NCBI GenBank assembly: GCA_018646865.1
Contig: JABGTW010000075.1
Span: forward strand, 1-63,865
DNA length: 63,865 nt
Source: Cryomorphaceae bacterium
GTDB taxonomy: Bacteria; Bacteroidota; Bacteroidia; Flavobacteriales; Flavobacteriaceae
Direction: 5' to 3'
Shown: piece after piece, positions 1 to 8,338 of the stretch
Numbering within the stretch: the first letter of the stretch is position 1
How the letters are laid out: each line of letters begins with the position of its first letter
Made by a program: the position numbers and the translations under genes
Notes under the pieces: model-generated
What the model was told of the DNA's origin: nothing
The model's database searches: none
Seen by the model: only the letters and a program-made list of their open reading frames with translations

Positions 1-31
1 AATGTATTAATTTTGTGTAATAAATATTGTT

Positions 32-262
32 ATGGTTAAAGATTTTTTTTATTCAGTAGCGTGGTTTTTTGAAGAAGTTCTTTTTATTCCTTTTGATCTT
101 CTTAGAACCGTTCAATTTGACAGCTGGTCTTTAGCTAACATAGTCAGCTGGTCTTTTATATTAATTGGTTTTGCTGGCGCTGCATATTGGATAAAAAAGC
201 TAAAAGAGTTTGATGATAAAGGCGAAGAGGATAAAGACAGCACCTCTCACTCTTTTTTATAA
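32..262 (+). CDS. Small membrane protein, DUF6341-like
   Basis: This 76-residue protein has two hydrophobic stretches (about residues 5-25 and 36-54) and a charged, acidic C-terminal tail with no signal-peptide cleavage site, so it is probably a small inner-membrane protein. Its sequence and its place beside purD resemble the DUF6341 family of flavobacteria, which has no known function. It converges on purD and the two coding regions overlap by six bases. The family name rests on memory of the motif and synteny only. Confidence 0.7.
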   Translation: MVKDFFYSVAWFFEEVLFIPFDLLRTVQFDSWSLANIVSWSFILIGFAGAAYWIKKLKEFDDKGEEDKDSTSHSFL

Positions 263-1528
263 ATCAAACCCAATATCTTTTCTGTAATTCATGTTGTCAA
301 ATCTTAGTTTTTTAATTTGATCATAAGACTGTTTCAATGCGTCTTGATATTTTTCAGCCATTGATGTAATAGCGAGCACTCTTCCGCCGTTGGTTACAAA
401 ATTTTTTCCTTCCTTTTTTGTTCCTGCATGAAAAACAACTGTGTCTTTGATGTCAAAGAGCCCGTTAATAATTTTCTCTTTTTCATACTCTTCTGGATAG
501 CCTCCCGAAACTAAAATCACTGTCGCTGCATGATCAGTGTTAATTTCTAAAGAAATCTCATCAAATTTTGAAGTTCCCATAGAATCCAAAAGGTCTATAA
601 TGTCATTTTTTATTCTAGGAAAAACAACTTCAGTCTCTGGGTCACCCATCCTAACATTATATTCAATCACATATGGTTCGTCTTTTACTTTAATTAAGCC
701 AATAAAAACAAATCCCATGTATTGCATTTTTTCATTTATTATTCCCTCAATTGTAGGCTTAATTATTTTATTTTCAATCTTTGATAAAAATTCATCATCC
801 AGAAAGGGGACAGGAGAAATTGCCCCCATTCCTCCAGTGTTTAAGCCTGTGTCTCCTTCTCCTATTTTTTTATAATCTTTAGCAAAAGGAAGTGTTTTGT
901 AGCTTTTTCCATCTGTTAAAACAAAGCATGATAGCTCAATTCCATCTAGAAACTCCTCGATGACAACTTTTGAAGATGATTTTCCAAACTTTTTGTCTAT
1001 TATCATGCTTCTTATTTCTTTCTTCGCTTCATTTAAATCGTTTATAATTAGAACCCCTTTTCCTGCTGCAAGTCCGTCTGCTTTTAAAACATAAGGGGGG
1101 TTCATGGTTTCCAAAAAAATATCTGCTTGATCAATATTTTCTTGGGTAAACGTTTTATGTCTTGCAGTTGGAATATTATATTTTTCCATGAAGTTTTTTG
1201 CAAAATCTTTGCTTCCTTCTAAAGAGCCCGCATGCTTACTAGGAGCAATAATTTTAACATTACTTAGATCTGGATTTGCCTTAAAATAATCATATATTCC
1301 TCTTACAATTGGGTCTTCAGGTCCAACAACGACGATTGAAATATCCTTTTCTTTTACAACATTCTTAATTAGGTCAAAATCATTTACATCTCCCTGAATG
1401 TTCTTTGCTAGCTGTGACGTTCCTCCATTTCCAGGAAGGGCGTAAAGCGCGGAATTCCTTTTGCTCATTGACATGCTCTTAATTATTGCGTGCTCTCTTC
1501 CTCCTGAGCCTAGAACTAAAATATTCAT
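257..1528 (-). CDS. purD: Phosphoribosylamine-glycine ligase
   Basis: PurD joins glycine to 5-phosphoribosylamine using ATP, the second step of purine synthesis, in the cytosol. The 423-residue length is normal. The N-terminal LGSGGREHA loop (residues 6-14), the ATP-grasp KADGLAAGKGV segment and the RMGDPETEV metal/ATP segment near residue 290 are all present. Its ATG overlaps the stop of the upstream pyruvyl transferase gene by four bases (ATGA), so it is the last gene of the envelope operon that starts at 5854. A housekeeping purine gene is thus translationally tied to cell-surface genes. Confidence 0.96.
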   Translation of the reverse strand: MNILVLGSGGREHAIIKSMSMSKRNSALYALPGNGGTSQLAKNIQGDVNDFDLIKNVVKEKDISIVVVGPEDPIVRGIYDYFKANPDLSNVKIIAPSKHAGSLEGSKDFAKNFMEKYNIPTARHKTFTQENIDQADIFLETMNPPYVLKADGLAAGKGVLIINDLNEAKKEIRSMIIDKKFGKSSSKVVIEEFLDGIELSCFVLTDGKSYKTLPFAKDYKKIGEGDTGLNTGGMGAISPVPFLDDEFLSKIENKIIKPTIEGIINEKMQYMGFVFIGLIKVKDEPYVIEYNVRMGDPETEVVFPRIKNDIIDLLDSMGTSKFDEISLEINTDHAATVILVSGGYPEEYEKEKIINGLFDIKDTVVFHAGTKKEGKNFVTNGGRVLAITSMAEKYQDALKQSYDQIKKLRFDNMNYRKDIGFDL

Positions 1529-2460
1529 TGATTTAAAAAGTTGTTTATTGTTTTTTTTATTTTTATGATGTGCTTTTTATGAGCCTCTCCTTCTGTTATG
1601 CTGTCTAAATTAATCATAAAAAAATCTTTAAGATTAGTGCAGGTGAAATAATTTCTTAGACCTGACAATCTGTGTTTATGGTTCTTGTGGTCAAGTCCTT
1701 CATCAATAAAAATGACCTTTAGCCCCATGGCAAGGGCGGGTAAAGCAGCGTGGATTCTTGATGTAATTAGAATTTCGCACTGTGCTATTTTTTCTAACAT
1801 CTCTTCTGCTAATTTTAAACCCTCATTATGAGATTTGATTGGCTCTTTAACAAGCTGGCTATGTCTGTATATTTTAATTTTTTTATTATTTAAATACCTG
1901 TTAAACTGAGACACTTTTAAAGCATATACTGTTTTTTTTATAGGGTACTTGAGGATTGACATAAACAGCTTAACAATTGATTTTTTATCTAGTGTTGGTT
2001 TTAACCTGTCAAAGGCTCCTATAACCATTATTCCCTCTGGCTGTATATTCTTCTTTAGATAGTTTTTTCTTTCTAGTGAAGTTGTAATACAGGATGAATA
2101 ATACGCGTTAATTCCTTTTTCTAAAAGAATATCTCTTGTGTAAAAATCTCTACACCCTATTGGTTCGTGTTCTTTAAAATACTCTAAAGATTTTTCTTTA
2201 AGAAGCTCTCCTTCGGCAGATGGGTTTATATGAAAGGATATAAATAGTGGTTTTATTTTGTTGCTTGGAGGCCAATTCTTTGGGTTTTCCATGAACCAGC
2301 CATTAATAATAGTTTTTATTTTACCCTCCTTGTGTTTGTCAAGGTTTTCTCTATCTAGAATTTTTATTTTTTTTGTATTGACTATATCTATAACTGCTTT
2401 GGTTTGAATATAATCTCCAATATTTTTAGATCCAATAAACCCTAGTATTGCGGCTTCCAT
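1525..2460 (-). CDS. Polysaccharide pyruvyl transferase family protein
   Basis: The protein matches the PS_pyruv_trans family, which transfers pyruvate ketals from phosphoenolpyruvate to sugars of exopolysaccharide, capsule or cell-wall glycans. The features seen are the N-terminal GFIGSKNIGDYIQ segment (residues 8-20), a CRDFYTRDIL segment near residue 98 and the C-terminal SRIHAALPALAMG signature near 233-245. There is no signal peptide, so it acts in the cytosol on an activated glycan. Its ATG overlaps the glycosyltransferase stop by one base, and its own stop overlaps purD. The sugar acceptor cannot be told from the sequence. Confidence 0.85.
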   Translation of the reverse strand: MEAAILGFIGSKNIGDYIQTKAVIDIVNTKKIKILDRENLDKHKEGKIKTIINGWFMENPKNWPPSNKIKPLFISFHINPSAEGELLKEKSLEYFKEHEPIGCRDFYTRDILLEKGINAYYSSCITTSLERKNYLKKNIQPEGIMVIGAFDRLKPTLDKKSIVKLFMSILKYPIKKTVYALKVSQFNRYLNNKKIKIYRHSQLVKEPIKSHNEGLKLAEEMLEKIAQCEILITSRIHAALPALAMGLKVIFIDEGLDHKNHKHRLSGLRNYFTCTNLKDFFMINLDSITEGEAHKKHIIKIKKTINNFLNQ

Positions 2461-3506
2461 TAAAAAATACTTTTCTTTATTTTTTCAACTCTTTTAGAAA
2501 AATCGTATTTTTTGATAATTCTATTTCTTGCTTTACTAAAATTATAAACCCCTAAATCAGAGTTTACAAATTCCACTATTTGCTCTAGGTCTTTTTCTGT
2601 ATCAAACAAAATTCCAGTGTTACCAATTGCGTCAGGAATTCCAAAAACTTTAGATCCGATGGGCACACACCCACACAGCATTGCTTCACAAAGCGAATTT
2701 GGCAACCCCTCTAGCCTAGAGCCTTGAAAGTAAAATTTAGTGTTCTGGTAAAGCTCTTTCATTTGACTCTTGGTTTGAACCCCTATTACTTTAATATTAG
2801 GTTGCAAGTTCAAAAATTCTGACACACTTATGTCTGATTCTCCAACAATTGTAAAGCTTATATTAGGCAGCAAAGAGGCTAATTTATTAAACAGATCGAG
2901 GCCCTTAATGTTTATTACTCTTTTGTCTGAGAAGAATGCTGCAGTTAAAACTCCTGTTTTTTGCACACTTTCATCATAATTCCAAAACCTAGCATCGTAG
3001 CCCGTATTAATTTCTTTAATACTAATGTTTTTTTTAGATGTAAAGCTTCTTACGCCCGAAATAATATTAAATTTTTGCTTTGCAAAATCACAGCCGCTTT
3101 CAAGGGATTTATGAACTACCCAAACTTCGTTAACCATTTTGTAGTTTAGTTTTGCAACAAACGATCTTAGACCTCTTTTAAAAAAAAGACCATGTCTGTT
3201 TTTTTTATCAACAATTGCATCGTAGCCCCCAACAATAATAACAGATTTTTTTAAAAAAACCTTTGAAACTAAAATTGGAATAAACGCGTGGTAATCATTA
3301 AACCATGAAATTAAAATCTTTGACCTAAAGAGATAAAAAATCGACTTATAAAACTCCTTTATTCTGTTGAACAAGAAGTCTAGTGGCTTTTTATCTGGTT
3401 TTGAGTGAATTTTAAAAACCTTAAGTCCTATTGCTTCTAGAATTGAAATATCTGACTTAACAAAGCTTCTTTCAACAGAATAAACAATGGTTGCCTTCTT
3501 TTTCAA
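2460..3506 (-). CDS. GT4-type glycosyltransferase
   Basis: A 348-residue retaining glycosyltransferase with the GT-B layout. The C-terminal half carries the family's E-x7-E region (SRLEGLPNSLCEAM, about 257-270) followed by GCVPIGS and a PDAIGNTGILF segment, as in GT4 enzymes that bind a nucleotide-sugar. The N-terminal half is less conserved. The start is a TTG at 3506 that overlaps the GH3 stop codon by three bases, consistent with translational coupling. Together with the pyruvyl transferase and the M23 peptidase it suggests a job in surface glycan synthesis. Donor and acceptor are unknown. Confidence 0.85.
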   Translation of the reverse strand: MKKKATIVYSVERSFVKSDISILEAIGLKVFKIHSKPDKKPLDFLFNRIKEFYKSIFYLFRSKILISWFNDYHAFIPILVSKVFLKKSVIIVGGYDAIVDKKNRHGLFFKRGLRSFVAKLNYKMVNEVWVVHKSLESGCDFAKQKFNIISGVRSFTSKKNISIKEINTGYDARFWNYDESVQKTGVLTAAFFSDKRVINIKGLDLFNKLASLLPNISFTIVGESDISVSEFLNLQPNIKVIGVQTKSQMKELYQNTKFYFQGSRLEGLPNSLCEAMLCGCVPIGSKVFGIPDAIGNTGILFDTEKDLEQIVEFVNSDLGVYNFSKARNRIIKKYDFSKRVEKIKKSIF

Positions 3507-4996
3507 GAGTTTAAATTATTAAGTTTCTCGGCTATTATTCTGTCATTAGAAAGTCTTGGCACTTTGTTTTGGCCGCCCAATCTTCCTACTGATTTCATGT
3601 ATTTATTGAACCCTCCCTTCTTAACATTAACAACGTCTAGTTGTTGTATTATGTTTCCAAGAACAAGATCTTTGTAGTAAATGTTTTGGCTTATCATTTC
3701 ATTCTCCAAGGTGTCGGTAAAACTATTAATGTCATTAGGCACTGTTTCAAATTCAACATACCACTCATGGCGAGGGAGTCCTTGGTCAGGATTAATGTTT
3801 GGGGCAACGGTAAACTCTCTTATTGTAACTCCGTGATTAATTGTCGCAGCCTTCATCGCCTTTTCTACTTCCTCTGATATTACATGTTCACCAAAAGCTG
3901 AAAGAAAGTGTTTAATTCTTCCTGTCACAATTATTCTATACGGTTCCTTTGAAGTAAACTTAACTGTGTCTCCTATGTTATATGCCCAAAGTCCAGCCGA
4001 TGTGGAAATGATTAATAAATAATTTACGTTTAGCTCAACATCTTTTAGGCTTATCCTCTCGTAATTGCCCTTTAAAAAATCTTTTGCTTTAATAAATTCA
4101 TAAAAAATGTCATTGTTTAATAGAAGCAAAAGGTCTGTTTGATCCCCCGAGAAATCATCTTGATATCCAAAAAACCCTTCTGATGCCGGGAAGAGTGCCA
4201 GGGTGTCTATTTTTTTTCCGAACAGCTTGTCAAAAGCTGATCGATAAGGCTCATAGCTTACCCCCCCATAAACATAGAGTGATAGTTGTGGGAAGACCTC
4301 GCTTATTGTTTTTTTTTCATTTTCAACAATTTTTTCAAAATACATCTGAACCCATGAGGGTATTCCTGCTATAATTGTCATTTTTTCTCCTACCGTTTCT
4401 TCAATTATTTTATCAACCTTTTCTTCCCAGTCATCAATACAGTTTGTCGGCCATGAGGGCTTTCTGTTTTTTAAGAAAAGTTTTGGCACATAATGAGCGC
4501 TTATTCCTGAAAGCCTTCCTAGATAAACACCGTTTTTCTTGTCAAGCTTAGGGCTGCCTTGTAAAAACATATGCTTCCCATTAATAGGTTTATAGTTTTT
4601 TGTTTTTAAAAAATAATTTAATAATGCATCTCTGGCAGAGTTAACATGTGTTCTTATTGATTCTCGAGTTATAGGAATATACTTTGCGCCAGAAGTTGTT
4701 CCGCTCGTTTTAGCAAAGTAAAGAGGTTGTCCTGGCCATAAAATATTTTTTTCTCCTGTAACGACCTTGTCTACATAAGGCTTTAAGCCTTCATAGTCTC
4801 TAACCGGAACTTTCTTTTTAAAATCTTCGTAAGACACAATTTCTGAAAACCCATGATCCTTTCCAAAGCTTGTGTTTGAAGCTGAGGATATTAATTTATT
4901 GAATGTTTTCTTTTGCCATTTAATGGGGCTGGAAATCCATTTTTTATTTCTTGTTCTAACCAGTTTAGCAAATAATATTGTGATTATTGTTTTCAT
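3503..4996 (-). CDS. GH3 auxin-responsive promoter family adenylating enzyme
   Basis: A 497-residue member of the GH3 branch of acyl-adenylate-forming enzymes. In plants these join amino acids to jasmonate or auxin; the bacterial substrate is not known. The nucleotide-binding loop reads AKTSGTTSGAKYIPIT (about 103-118), followed by LFPASEGFFG and the C-terminal VTGRIKHFLSAFGEH hinge, so both the large and the small domain appear intact. The ATG lies directly after the M23 stop (4997). In flavobacteria this gene commonly sits between tatA/M23 and pgk, as here, which points to an envelope or lipid role by inference only. Confidence 0.88.
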   Translation of the reverse strand: MKTIITILFAKLVRTRNKKWISSPIKWQKKTFNKLISSASNTSFGKDHGFSEIVSYEDFKKKVPVRDYEGLKPYVDKVVTGEKNILWPGQPLYFAKTSGTTSGAKYIPITRESIRTHVNSARDALLNYFLKTKNYKPINGKHMFLQGSPKLDKKNGVYLGRLSGISAHYVPKLFLKNRKPSWPTNCIDDWEEKVDKIIEETVGEKMTIIAGIPSWVQMYFEKIVENEKKTISEVFPQLSLYVYGGVSYEPYRSAFDKLFGKKIDTLALFPASEGFFGYQDDFSGDQTDLLLLLNNDIFYEFIKAKDFLKGNYERISLKDVELNVNYLLIISTSAGLWAYNIGDTVKFTSKEPYRIIVTGRIKHFLSAFGEHVISEEVEKAMKAATINHGVTIREFTVAPNINPDQGLPRHEWYVEFETVPNDINSFTDTLENEMISQNIYYKDLVLGNIIQQLDVVNVKKGGFNKYMKSVGRLGGQNKVPRLSNDRIIAEKLNNLNS

Positions 4997-5854
4997 TTAG
5001 AATTCAATATAACTCTCTGGGTCAACAGGTTCTCCTTGATACCATAATTCAAAATGAAGATGTGGTCCGGTAGTTAGCGACCCTGTGTTGCCCGTAAAAG
5101 CAATTATTTCACCCGTTTCTATCCTGTCTCCTTGTACTTTAATTATTGAGGAATTGTGCTTATAAATAGACGTTAAGCCGTTTAAATGTTCAATTATAAT
5201 TACAAACCCTGTTTCTGATGTCCATTCTGCAAAAACAACAATCCCTTCACTAATTGAATGCACAGGAGAATTCTCTGGCATAACAATGTCCACTCCATAA
5301 TGTTTGTTTTCGTTGTCGTATCTTGACGAAAGCCCTCCCTTTACCGGGGGAAACAAAACCGTTGTAAATCTTTGCCCCTCAAGCTCAAAGGCATTATACT
5401 TGTCTTCTTCATCCACCAGCACTCTTAAAAGAGAGTCTTCTGTGTTTGTCTTAACAAGCTGAAGCTCTATTTGGTTTGTTTCTAAAGTTGCGGTGTTTTT
5501 GTCTAGATCCTCAAAAGAAATGTTTCCTGAAAGCAGGTCTTGTAATGACTTTATATAATTACTTTGAGTTAAATAAAGGCTTTCTAAGGAGTCTAATTTC
5601 ATTGAGTTTTCAACTGCATTTTCTCGAAGCTCTATGCTTGTATAGCCTCTAAAATATTCTTTTAATGGCGTAATATATATTACCATGAAAGCTGAAGACA
5701 ATAGTAATAAAAACACAAACAGAGATGATGACGCAAGGCTTATAGCTGATGATGAAAAAAGCTTTTTCTTGGCAAGCGTTTTCTCGTTGACTAAAAGAAT
5801 GTGAAACCGCTCAGACAGTTTGTCAATTAATGTGTGTTTTTTCTTTTTTGGCAT
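4997..5854 (-). CDS. M23 family peptidoglycan endopeptidase, membrane anchored
   Basis: A 285-residue LytM/M23 protein. A basic cytoplasmic N-terminus is followed by one membrane segment (about 40-65), then a helical, probably coiled-coil stretch (about 75-150), and a C-terminal peptidase domain. The zinc motifs are intact: HYGVD (first His and Asp) and GPHLHFEL (HxH). It should cut peptide cross-links of periplasmic peptidoglycan or, if regulatory, control another lytic enzyme. It is the first gene of the minus-strand envelope operon leading to purD and is divergent from tatA. Confidence 0.9.
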   Translation of the reverse strand: MPKKKKHTLIDKLSERFHILLVNEKTLAKKKLFSSSAISLASSSLFVFLLLLSSAFMVIYITPLKEYFRGYTSIELRENAVENSMKLDSLESLYLTQSNYIKSLQDLLSGNISFEDLDKNTATLETNQIELQLVKTNTEDSLLRVLVDEEDKYNAFELEGQRFTTVLFPPVKGGLSSRYDNENKHYGVDIVMPENSPVHSISEGIVVFAEWTSETGFVIIIEHLNGLTSIYKHNSSIIKVQGDRIETGEIIAFTGNTGSLTTGPHLHFELWYQGEPVDPESYIEF

Positions 5855-5928
5855 TAATGCAAATATATGTATAGTTGGCCATAAGTTATTATCTGATTAA
5901 TAAATTCATATTACAAAAAATAATTCTG

Positions 5929-5936
5929 TAAATTTG
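5929..5936 (+). promoter_or_regulatory. Predicted -7 box for tatA
   Basis: TAAATTTG fits the Bacteroidota -7 consensus TAnnTTTG. It lies 32 bases before the tatA ATG, so the transcript would have a leader of about 25 bases. The -33 element is not clear. Confidence 0.5.
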
Positions 5937-5968
5937 TAAAAGGAACTTAGTTCCATAAATTTTCAAAT

Positions 5969-6124
5969 ATGATAGGTGGACCTCAAATTATTTTAATAGT
6001 TATAGTTGTTCTTTTACTGTTTGGTGGCAGAAAAATTCCTGAGCTTATGAGAGGGCTTGGTAGTGGTATTAAGGAATTTAAAAAAGCTACTAAAGAAGAC
6101 GAAGAAGAAGATTCTAAAGAATAG
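5969..6124 (+). CDS. tatA: Twin-arginine translocase subunit TatA/E
   Basis: A 51-residue protein with the TatA layout: a short N-terminal membrane helix ([12 protein letters not shown]), the hinge with FGGRKIPEL, an amphipathic helix ([15 protein letters not shown]) and an acidic tail. TatA forms the pore part of the twin-arginine pathway for export of folded proteins. The start is the ATG at 5969. The stop is five bases from the end of the converging DUF4837 gene. No tatC lies in this window. The sugar-isomerase-like lipoprotein at 49.4-50.4 kb has an RR-containing signal and could be a client. Confidence 0.92.
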   Translation: MIGGPQIILIVIVVLLLFGGRKIPELMRGLGSGIKEFKKATKEDEEEDSKE

Positions 6125-6129
6125 TTCTT

Positions 6130-7107
6130 CTAATTAACAAACTTCATTGTTGTTATAATCGTGTTTAGTTCAAACATGTAATTCCTTTTGCTTTCAGATG
6201 GCGCAAATGAAAAGCCTTCTATTACAATGTTTCTTTTATTTAAAGTGTCTTTTATTATGTAGTTTACATATGGTCCTGCCATAAAATCATTTTGAACTTC
6301 CCATGTTCCTTTTGTTAATATAGCGTCAAGACGATTTACTTTTGTTTTATAATAATACGGAAGGTAAGCCCTTTCAGTAATCATGTAAGATCCTGGAACT
6401 CTTCCAGGAACAAAAATTTCTCCAATTGAATCTCTTATTTTTGGTATTCGTTCTTCTATTTTGCCAAGATCTATATCAATAGGGAGGGAGTATGCTATTA
6501 TGTTTAAATGTCCTTTAACAACTTGCTTTTCGATCCATATAAAATTGGTTGTGTCTTTTACTGTTTGGTATGCGTCTGGAAAAGTTAAAGCTATTCCGAG
6601 CCTTTCTTTTAGTTCGGTGTCTTTATTTGGGGATTTTGACATTCTTCTAATTTTCTCTAGCCTTTCATTTTCATCAATTGATCTCATTAAGAGATTCTTG
6701 TTTTCTTCAAAATAAAAACTCATTACCTCTTCATCCTCTCCTGTAATAAGGGCTGTTATTTGAGGCCTTGCCCAAAGATTTTTAATTATCCTAAACCCTT
6801 GCCCCGTTGTGTCTTTATTAAAAACTATTATATTCCGGCTGCTTCTTGCAAAGCCAGAAAAAATAGAGGGGTCTAAATGAAATAAATCATATTTAGGCTC
6901 GTCGAATGGCAATCCTTCATATGGTTCTGTTAAAGATTCTTTAATGTGTTTCCCTAAACTGCCTCCCCAAGCACTCTTCGCCATAACAACACTAACCGAG
7001 TTCATGTTTCCGTTTGACTCAGGAACAAATGCTTTTGAGCTATTTGATTGACATGAAACAAATAGAGTGGCTATTAATAGTGATTGAAGTGTGCTTTTAA
7101 TAATCAT
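6130..7107 (-). CDS. DUF4837 family lipoprotein
   Basis: A 325-residue secreted protein with a lipobox (ATLFVSC, Cys about residue 19), so it is probably an outer-membrane or periplasmic lipoprotein. The rest resembles the DUF4837 family, found almost only in Bacteroidota and of unknown function. Its start overlaps the end of pgk by 11 bases, so the two are probably co-transcribed, which is the usual flavobacterial arrangement. It converges with tatA. Nothing in the sequence indicates a catalytic site. Confidence 0.8.
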   Translation of the reverse strand: MIIKSTLQSLLIATLFVSCQSNSSKAFVPESNGNMNSVSVVMAKSAWGGSLGKHIKESLTEPYEGLPFDEPKYDLFHLDPSIFSGFARSSRNIIVFNKDTTGQGFRIIKNLWARPQITALITGEDEEVMSFYFEENKNLLMRSIDENERLEKIRRMSKSPNKDTELKERLGIALTFPDAYQTVKDTTNFIWIEKQVVKGHLNIIAYSLPIDIDLGKIEERIPKIRDSIGEIFVPGRVPGSYMITERAYLPYYYKTKVNRLDAILTKGTWEVQNDFMAGPYVNYIIKDTLNKRNIVIEGFSFAPSESKRNYMFELNTIITTMKFVN

Positions 7108-8290
7108 TTGACAAGGCTTTAACCCCAGGAAGAGCTTTCCCTTCTAGGCTTTCTAAAAGTGCTCCTCCTCCAGTGGAAATATAGGTAACCCAATCTTTAT
7201 TTCCAAGCTTTTTTAAAGCTGCTATTGAATCTCCTCCTCCAACAATAACGTTTACCCCATTTGACTTTGCTTCTCTGAGAGATTTGCAAATTGCTTCTGT
7301 TCCTAGTGAGAATTTTTCCTTTTCAAAAACTCCCATTGGTCCGTTCCAGAAAACTGTGTTGCATGAAAGAATTGCTTTATTAAACTTCTCAATAGATTCT
7401 TTTCCAATATCTAGGCCCATCCAACCATCTTCAATTTTAGCCGTTTTAAAAGTCTTTATCCTTTCGTTGTTGTCAAAGTCTGTAGAGGCAATCGTGTCTT
7501 CAGGTAATATAATTTCTTTGCCTGAATCCTCGGCAATGGTTAATATTTCTTTGGCGTTTTCAATTAACTCCTCCTCAAACAAAGAGTTGCCTGTTTTTCC
7601 TCCCTTTGCCCTTATAAAAGTATACGCCATTCCTCCTCCAATAATAATTTTATCTACTTTATGGATTAAATTATAGAGAATCTTAAGCTTGCTTGAAACT
7701 TTTGCTCCACCCAATATTGTAAGTACCGGTTTTTTACCTTGCTCAGCAATTTGATTAATAACCTCCAGCTCTTTTTGTAGTAGCTTGCCTGCAAATTTTT
7801 TTCCATTAAAAAACTTTGCAATTACTGCCGTAGATGCATGTTCTCTGTGGCATGTTCCAAAAGCATCGTTTATATAAACATCCCCTAGCTTGGAGAGGCT
7901 TTCTGCAAACTCTAAATCTCCTTTTGTTTCCTCTTCGTAGAACCTTAGGTTTTCCATTAGTATAATCTGTCCTGGCTCTAAAAGCGAAACCACCTTCTCT
8001 GCTTCCTTTCCAATACAGTTTTCATGGAACATAACAGGTCTTTTAAAAACTAAAGAAACCGTGTCAACAATCTGTTTTAGGGACAGCTTGTTGTCTTTGC
8101 CTTTGGGCCTCCCAAGATGAGAAAGTAAAACACATGAGCCTCCAAGCTTTATAACCTTATCAACTGTTTCTGTGCATGCTTCAATTCTTGTTGTATCAGC
8201 TACCTTGTTGTTTTCATCTAGCGGAACATTTAGGTCAACCCTAATAATCGCTTTCTTGTTAGTTAAATCTTGACTCTCTAAATAAAACAT
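7097..8290 (-). CDS. pgk: Phosphoglycerate kinase
   Basis: PGK interconverts 1,3-bisphosphoglycerate plus ADP with 3-phosphoglycerate plus ATP in glycolysis and gluconeogenesis. The 397-residue length is normal. Seen are the RVDLNVPLD N-terminal signature (about 17-25), the HLGRPKG basic patch, NDAFGTCHREHAST and the C-terminal GGGDSIAAL nucleotide loop. It is divergent from holB; the two promoters overlap in the 48-base gap. The DUF4837 lipoprotein gene follows with an 11-base overlap. Confidence 0.97.
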   Translation of the reverse strand: MFYLESQDLTNKKAIIRVDLNVPLDENNKVADTTRIEACTETVDKVIKLGGSCVLLSHLGRPKGKDNKLSLKQIVDTVSLVFKRPVMFHENCIGKEAEKVVSLLEPGQIILMENLRFYEEETKGDLEFAESLSKLGDVYINDAFGTCHREHASTAVIAKFFNGKKFAGKLLQKELEVINQIAEQGKKPVLTILGGAKVSSKLKILYNLIHKVDKIIIGGGMAYTFIRAKGGKTGNSLFEEELIENAKEILTIAEDSGKEIILPEDTIASTDFDNNERIKTFKTAKIEDGWMGLDIGKESIEKFNKAILSCNTVFWNGPMGVFEKEKFSLGTEAICKSLREAKSNGVNVIVGGGDSIAALKKLGNKDWVTYISTGGGALLESLEGKALPGVKALSNDY

Positions 8291-8304
8291 GTTGATATTA
8301 TTAT

Positions 8305-8335
8305 GTTGACAAAGATATAATATGCTATATATTTG
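8305..8335 (+). promoter_or_regulatory. Predicted holB promoter, leaderless type
   Basis: The sequence shows GTTG (8305-8308), a 19-base spacer and TATATTTG (8328-8335), close to the Bacteroidota TTTG-N19-TAnnTTTG promoter. The holB ATG at 8339 is only three bases after the -7 box, so the transcript should begin at or very near the start codon. Confidence 0.55.
8310..8317 (-). promoter_or_regulatory. Predicted -7 box for pgk
   Basis: Read on the minus strand this is TATCTTTG, a match to TAnnTTTG, 19 bases before the pgk ATG at 8290. It lies inside the spacer of the opposing holB promoter, so the two promoters physically overlap. Confidence 0.5.
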
Positions 8336-8338
8336 AGT

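Noticed and set aside
7284-7676. A 130-codon plus-strand ORF within pgk
   Set aside because: It is the antisense of a fully conserved pgk region, with low-complexity Ser/Pro/Ile content.
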